Below are positions 8,793-10,834 of a DNA stretch of 10,834 nucleotides, piece after piece. The notes beneath the pieces were generated by a model. It saw nothing but the letters and a program-made list of their open reading frames with translations, was not told the origin of the DNA and did no database searches. The position numbers were made by a program, and so were the translations under genes. The stretch's first letter is position 1; each line of letters begins with the position of its first letter. Source of the DNA: Proteobacteria bacterium UBA4656 (lineage in GTDB: Bacteria; Pseudomonadota; Gammaproteobacteria; Xanthomonadales; Ahniellaceae). The stretch lies in the NCBI GenBank assembly GCA_002405525.1, contig DHLY01000147.1, positions 1,072 to 11,905 of the forward strand. Reading direction: 5' to 3'.

Positions 8793-9968
8793 ATGCACAA
8801 GCGAATCCTCTACCGAATGGCTCCCGCGATCGTGCTGACGGTGATCCACCTCGCGGTGGAGATCGTCGAGGTCCCGCAGCCTGTGTCCTTCGCTGTGCTG
8901 ACGACCATGGCGCTCGCGTGGCTTGCGTTCGCATGGTGGCTGCTGAGAGCCGGCACGTCGCTCGGGCCTGCCGAGGCACGGTTGGTGGCTGACCAGTTGT
9001 CACTCCTCACGGAGCTGCGCGAGTTTGTCGGCCGCGAGGTCTCCGGCACCCGCGAGGAGATCGAACGCACTCGCAATCTGGTGCGCGGCGCGGTGCGAGA
9101 CCTTCAAGCTTCGTTCGATTTGATGAACCGTAAAGCGCGCGAGCAGGGGCAGGCGGTAGCGCGGATCATCGAGGGAGACTCCAGCCAGATCGACGTGCGC
9201 CGGTTCGCCGATCTCGCCAGCCGGCAGATGGAGCATTTGTTGGGGGCGCTGGATCAGGTCTCGAACCAGTCGTCGACCACGGTTCAGCACATCGACGACA
9301 TGACCCAGCACCTGGAGGGAATCTTCGCGCTGCTTGAGGACGTGAAGTCGATCGCCGACCAGACCAACCTGCTGGCGCTGAATGCGGCGATCGAGGCTGC
9401 GCGTGCCGGAGAAGCTGGTCGTGGATTCGCCGTCGTGGCTGACGAGGTTCGCTCGCTGTCCGAACGATCGACCACGTTCAACGAGCAGATCCGCAAGCTC
9501 GCCACCAGTTCGAAGGATGCCGTCGCGAAGGTGCGGGATACGTTCAGTCATGTCGTGACCCGAGACCTCAGCCGGTCGCAGGAGGCCAAGAACGAGGTCG
9601 GGCGCCTGCTGTCGCAGTTGAACTCGATGAACGATTCGATGGCGGCGGCGATTCGCGAAGTATCGGGTTGCAATGAGGCGATCGACCGCTCGGTGTCCGA
9701 AGCTGTTCGTTCGCTGCAGTTCGAGGACATTTCGACGCAGGCGCTGGGGTCGGCCGACGTGCACCTGCAGCGTCTGACGGCGATCAACCGCGAGGCAGTT
9801 TCCCTGCAGGAGTTGCTCAGCCGCGGCAACGTCGCCGACGAAGCGGTACTGAGGGCGATCGAGCGATTCGGCGAGAAGTTGCGCACCATGCGCGACGACT
9901 GGAAGAAGCCGCCGCACAAGCCGGTGTCGCAGGTCGCTATGGATTCCGGGGGCGTCGAACTGTTCTGA
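8793..9968 (+). CDS. short sensor-less receptor-like protein with CheZ-like DxxxQ motif
   Basis: A 391-aa membrane protein with a methyl-accepting signalling hairpin. Two membrane segments (about 10-25 and 31-51) are joined by a few residues, so there is no periplasmic sensor. A long helical region follows, then the tip [20 protein letters not shown] (from 186) and [19 protein letters not shown]. The hairpin differs from the Tsr-like class of the two upstream receptors, and no paired-glutamate methylation motif is obvious. In the descending helix, [11 protein letters not shown] contains D312 and Q316, the DxxxQ spacing of the CheZ phosphatase active site (FQDLTGQ in E. coli). The C-terminus is VELF; there is no CheR-docking pentapeptide. 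The chosen ATG has only a weak GGA 6 nt upstream, but the open frame before it runs through cheB out of frame. It lies 46 nt after cheB and is preceded by the sigma-28-type promoter. It may relay an internal signal or act on CheY-P; both are inferences. Confidence 0.85.
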   Translation: MHKRILYRMAPAIVLTVIHLAVEIVEVPQPVSFAVLTTMALAWLAFAWWLLRAGTSLGPAEARLVADQLSLLTELREFVGREVSGTREEIERTRNLVRGAVRDLQASFDLMNRKAREQGQAVARIIEGDSSQIDVRRFADLASRQMEHLLGALDQVSNQSSTTVQHIDDMTQHLEGIFALLEDVKSIADQTNLLALNAAIEAARAGEAGRGFAVVADEVRSLSERSTTFNEQIRKLATSSKDAVAKVRDTFSHVVTRDLSRSQEAKNEVGRLLSQLNSMNDSMAAAIREVSGCNEAIDRSVSEAVRSLQFEDISTQALGSADVHLQRLTAINREAVSLQELLSRGNVADEAVLRAIERFGEKLRTMRDDWKKPPHKPVSQVAMDSGGVELF

Positions 9969-9991
9969 GGGTACTCCACGGGGCGATGCTA

Positions 9992-10020
9992 CGGGGCGGC
10001 TCACGGACGAGGCCGCCCCG
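9992..10020 (+). terminator. GC-rich hairpin ending the chemotaxis cluster
   Basis: A perfect 9-bp stem, cggggcggc (9992-10000) with gccgccccg (10012-10020), has an 11-nt loop and starts 24 nt after the stop of the preceding gene. It has no T tract, so termination is plausible but unproven. It separates the chemotaxis genes from the kinase-like gene downstream. Confidence 0.45.
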
Positions 10021-10071
10021 CGGCAGTCGGGGCTCGGGTGCCCGGACTTTCGGTGTCATCGCCGCGGGCGA

Positions 10072-10077
10072 TAGCAT
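10072..10077 (+). promoter_or_regulatory. possible -10 element for leaderless transcript
   Basis: TAGCAT matches TATAAT at 4 of 6 bases and ends 6 nt before the ATG at 10084, where no Shine-Dalgarno sequence is present. This is the arrangement seen in leaderless mRNAs. No convincing -35 lies 17 nt upstream. The same stretch can fold (10058-10063 with 10067-10072, and GGTG 10052-10055 with CACC 10078-10081), so the element could instead be part of a hairpin. Confidence 0.2.
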
Positions 10078-10083
10078 CACCGC

Positions 10084-10740
10084 ATGGCCAGTCCTCCGGT
10101 CCCAAAGCGTCGCCCGTCGCGCAAGCCGCGTGCCGACCCTCTTGCGCTGCGCCTGCTCGGGCGACAGGAGGAGGAGCGGAGGCGCATCGCGCGGCTGCTG
10201 CACGACGATCTGGGCCAGACGCTGACCGCGGCGGTACTCGAATTGGAGTACGCCCGCGGCGCCCCGGACGATGCAGGCGGCGTCATCGACGGCGTGGTCG
10301 CGGAACTGCGCCGGCTGCTCGCCGACGCGCGCGATCTCAGTCTCTCGCTGCGGCCGGCGCTGATCGACGAGGCCGGTCTGCCGGGTGCTTTCGGCGCGCT
10401 GGCTTCGCGCGTGGCCGCCGTGCGCGGCGCCGAAGTCGACCTGGGATGCGCGCTGGACGGCGCGCGAATCCCGGCGCTGGTCGGCCTGTGCGCCTTCCGC
10501 ACCGCGCAGGATGCGCTGCTGGACCTTGCAGCGCCCGGCGCGCACCTCGTGCTGCGTGCGGTGTCGGACGGTGCGCTGCTCAGGATCGAGGTCCGAGGAC
10601 CTGCGGCCGCCGGCGACCCGTCGCGGGCCGAGGCGATCGACGACCGGGTGGCGGCAGTCGGCGGCCGCGTGGTGCGTCGGCAGCGCGCCGGCATGGCGGC
10701 ACTGGTCGCCTGCCTGCCCCTGGCCGAGCCGCTGCGGTAG
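10084..10740 (+). CDS. small histidine-kinase-like protein with degenerate ATPase domain
   Basis: Soluble protein of 218 aa related to the HisKA_3 (NarX/DegS-type) sensor kinases. The dimerisation and phospho-acceptor region is clear: EEERRRIARLLHDDLGQTL with the H-box histidine at 40, then a coiled-coil-like helix and SLSLRPALIDEAGLPGAF. The part corresponding to the ATP-binding domain (about 130-215) keeps the fold-like end (VGGRVVRRQRAGMAALVACLP) but lacks recognisable nucleotide-binding boxes. The N-box Asn is replaced by Asp (QDALLD, D147), the DDG of the G1 box is VRG (170-172), and the GLxGM of the G2 box is absent. There is no sensor or membrane segment. It may act as a phosphotransferase or partner rather than as a kinase, as known for Spo0B and ChpT, but this is inference. 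An in-frame TAG at 10072 leaves ATG 10084 as the first start. The true cognate regulator would be outside the window. Confidence 0.75.
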   Translation: MASPPVPKRRPSRKPRADPLALRLLGRQEEERRRIARLLHDDLGQTLTAAVLELEYARGAPDDAGGVIDGVVAELRRLLADARDLSLSLRPALIDEAGLPGAFGALASRVAAVRGAEVDLGCALDGARIPALVGLCAFRTAQDALLDLAAPGAHLVLRAVSDGALLRIEVRGPAAAGDPSRAEAIDDRVAAVGGRVVRRQRAGMAALVACLPLAEPLR

Positions 10741-10788
10741 TCGGCGGCCGGTACCGTGCTGGCTACGGGCGGACATCGCAGCGATGAC

Positions 10789-10808
10789 CCCGCGGTGCCC
10801 GCTGCGGG
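10789..10808 (+). other. weak hairpin after the kinase-like gene
   Basis: An imperfect stem (cccgcggtg with cgctgcggg, two G-T wobbles, tiny loop) lies 48 nt after the stop codon and has no T tract. It may contribute to termination. The remainder of 10741-10834 shows no supportable gene. Confidence 0.15.
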
Positions 10809-10834
10809 TACTTGCGGGCGCCGTCGCGAAGCGG

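Noticed and set aside
9937..10776. 279-aa open frame on the minus strand opposite the kinase-like gene
   Set aside because: Its composition is low in hydrophobic residues and shows no motif, whereas the plus frame has a clear HisKA_3 H-box.
10784..10834. Possible start of a downstream gene at ATG 10784
   Set aside because: No ribosome binding site and only 17 codons before the window ends, with no recognisable motif.

Overview
This GC-rich window is part of a bacterial chemotaxis gene cluster, and every gene reads on the + strand. The order receptor - receptor - cheR - cheD - cheB, with CheD between CheR and CheB, is typical of beta-proteobacteria and xanthomonad-like gamma-proteobacteria. 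GC content and codon use fit either group; the sequence alone does not settle the genus. No cheA, cheW, cheY or cheZ is in the window, so the cluster probably continues upstream.

Layout. Positions 1-112 are leader sequence with a 9-bp inverted repeat. A large transmembrane chemoreceptor (113-2683) carries an array of five HAMP-like repeats before a canonical signalling hairpin. A pair of GC-rich hairpins (2720-2764) follows. The second, very large receptor (about 2825-6061) has a Cache-type sensor, a PAS domain, two HAMP-like repeats and a canonical hairpin tip. Its methylation helices have lost the usual glutamate pairs, and a tail of about 210 Pro/Ala-rich residues ends in a CheR/CheB-docking pentapeptide (FWQEF). 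Then come cheR (6176-7033), cheD (7030-7644, overlapping cheR by 4 nt) and cheB (7661-8746), all with their catalytic residues. A good match to a sigma-28 (FliA) flagellar promoter lies inside the 3' end of cheB. It points at a short, sensor-less membrane receptor-like gene (8793-9968) whose C-terminal helix carries a CheZ-like DxxxQ motif. After a terminator-like hairpin (9992-10020) there is a small histidine-kinase-like protein (10084-10740), with its phospho-accepting H-box intact and its ATP-binding boxes eroded.

How the parts work together. The receptors sense periplasmic or cytoplasmic signals and control the CheA kinase, which is not in the window. CheR methylates, CheB demethylates and deamidates, and CheD deamidates receptor residues; together they provide adaptation. 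The docking peptide on the second receptor could recruit CheR and CheB to the array. The most interesting points are the internal sigma-28 promoter, the DxxxQ receptor, the receptor that keeps its docking peptide but has lost most methylation glutamates, the five-HAMP array, and the degenerate kinase.
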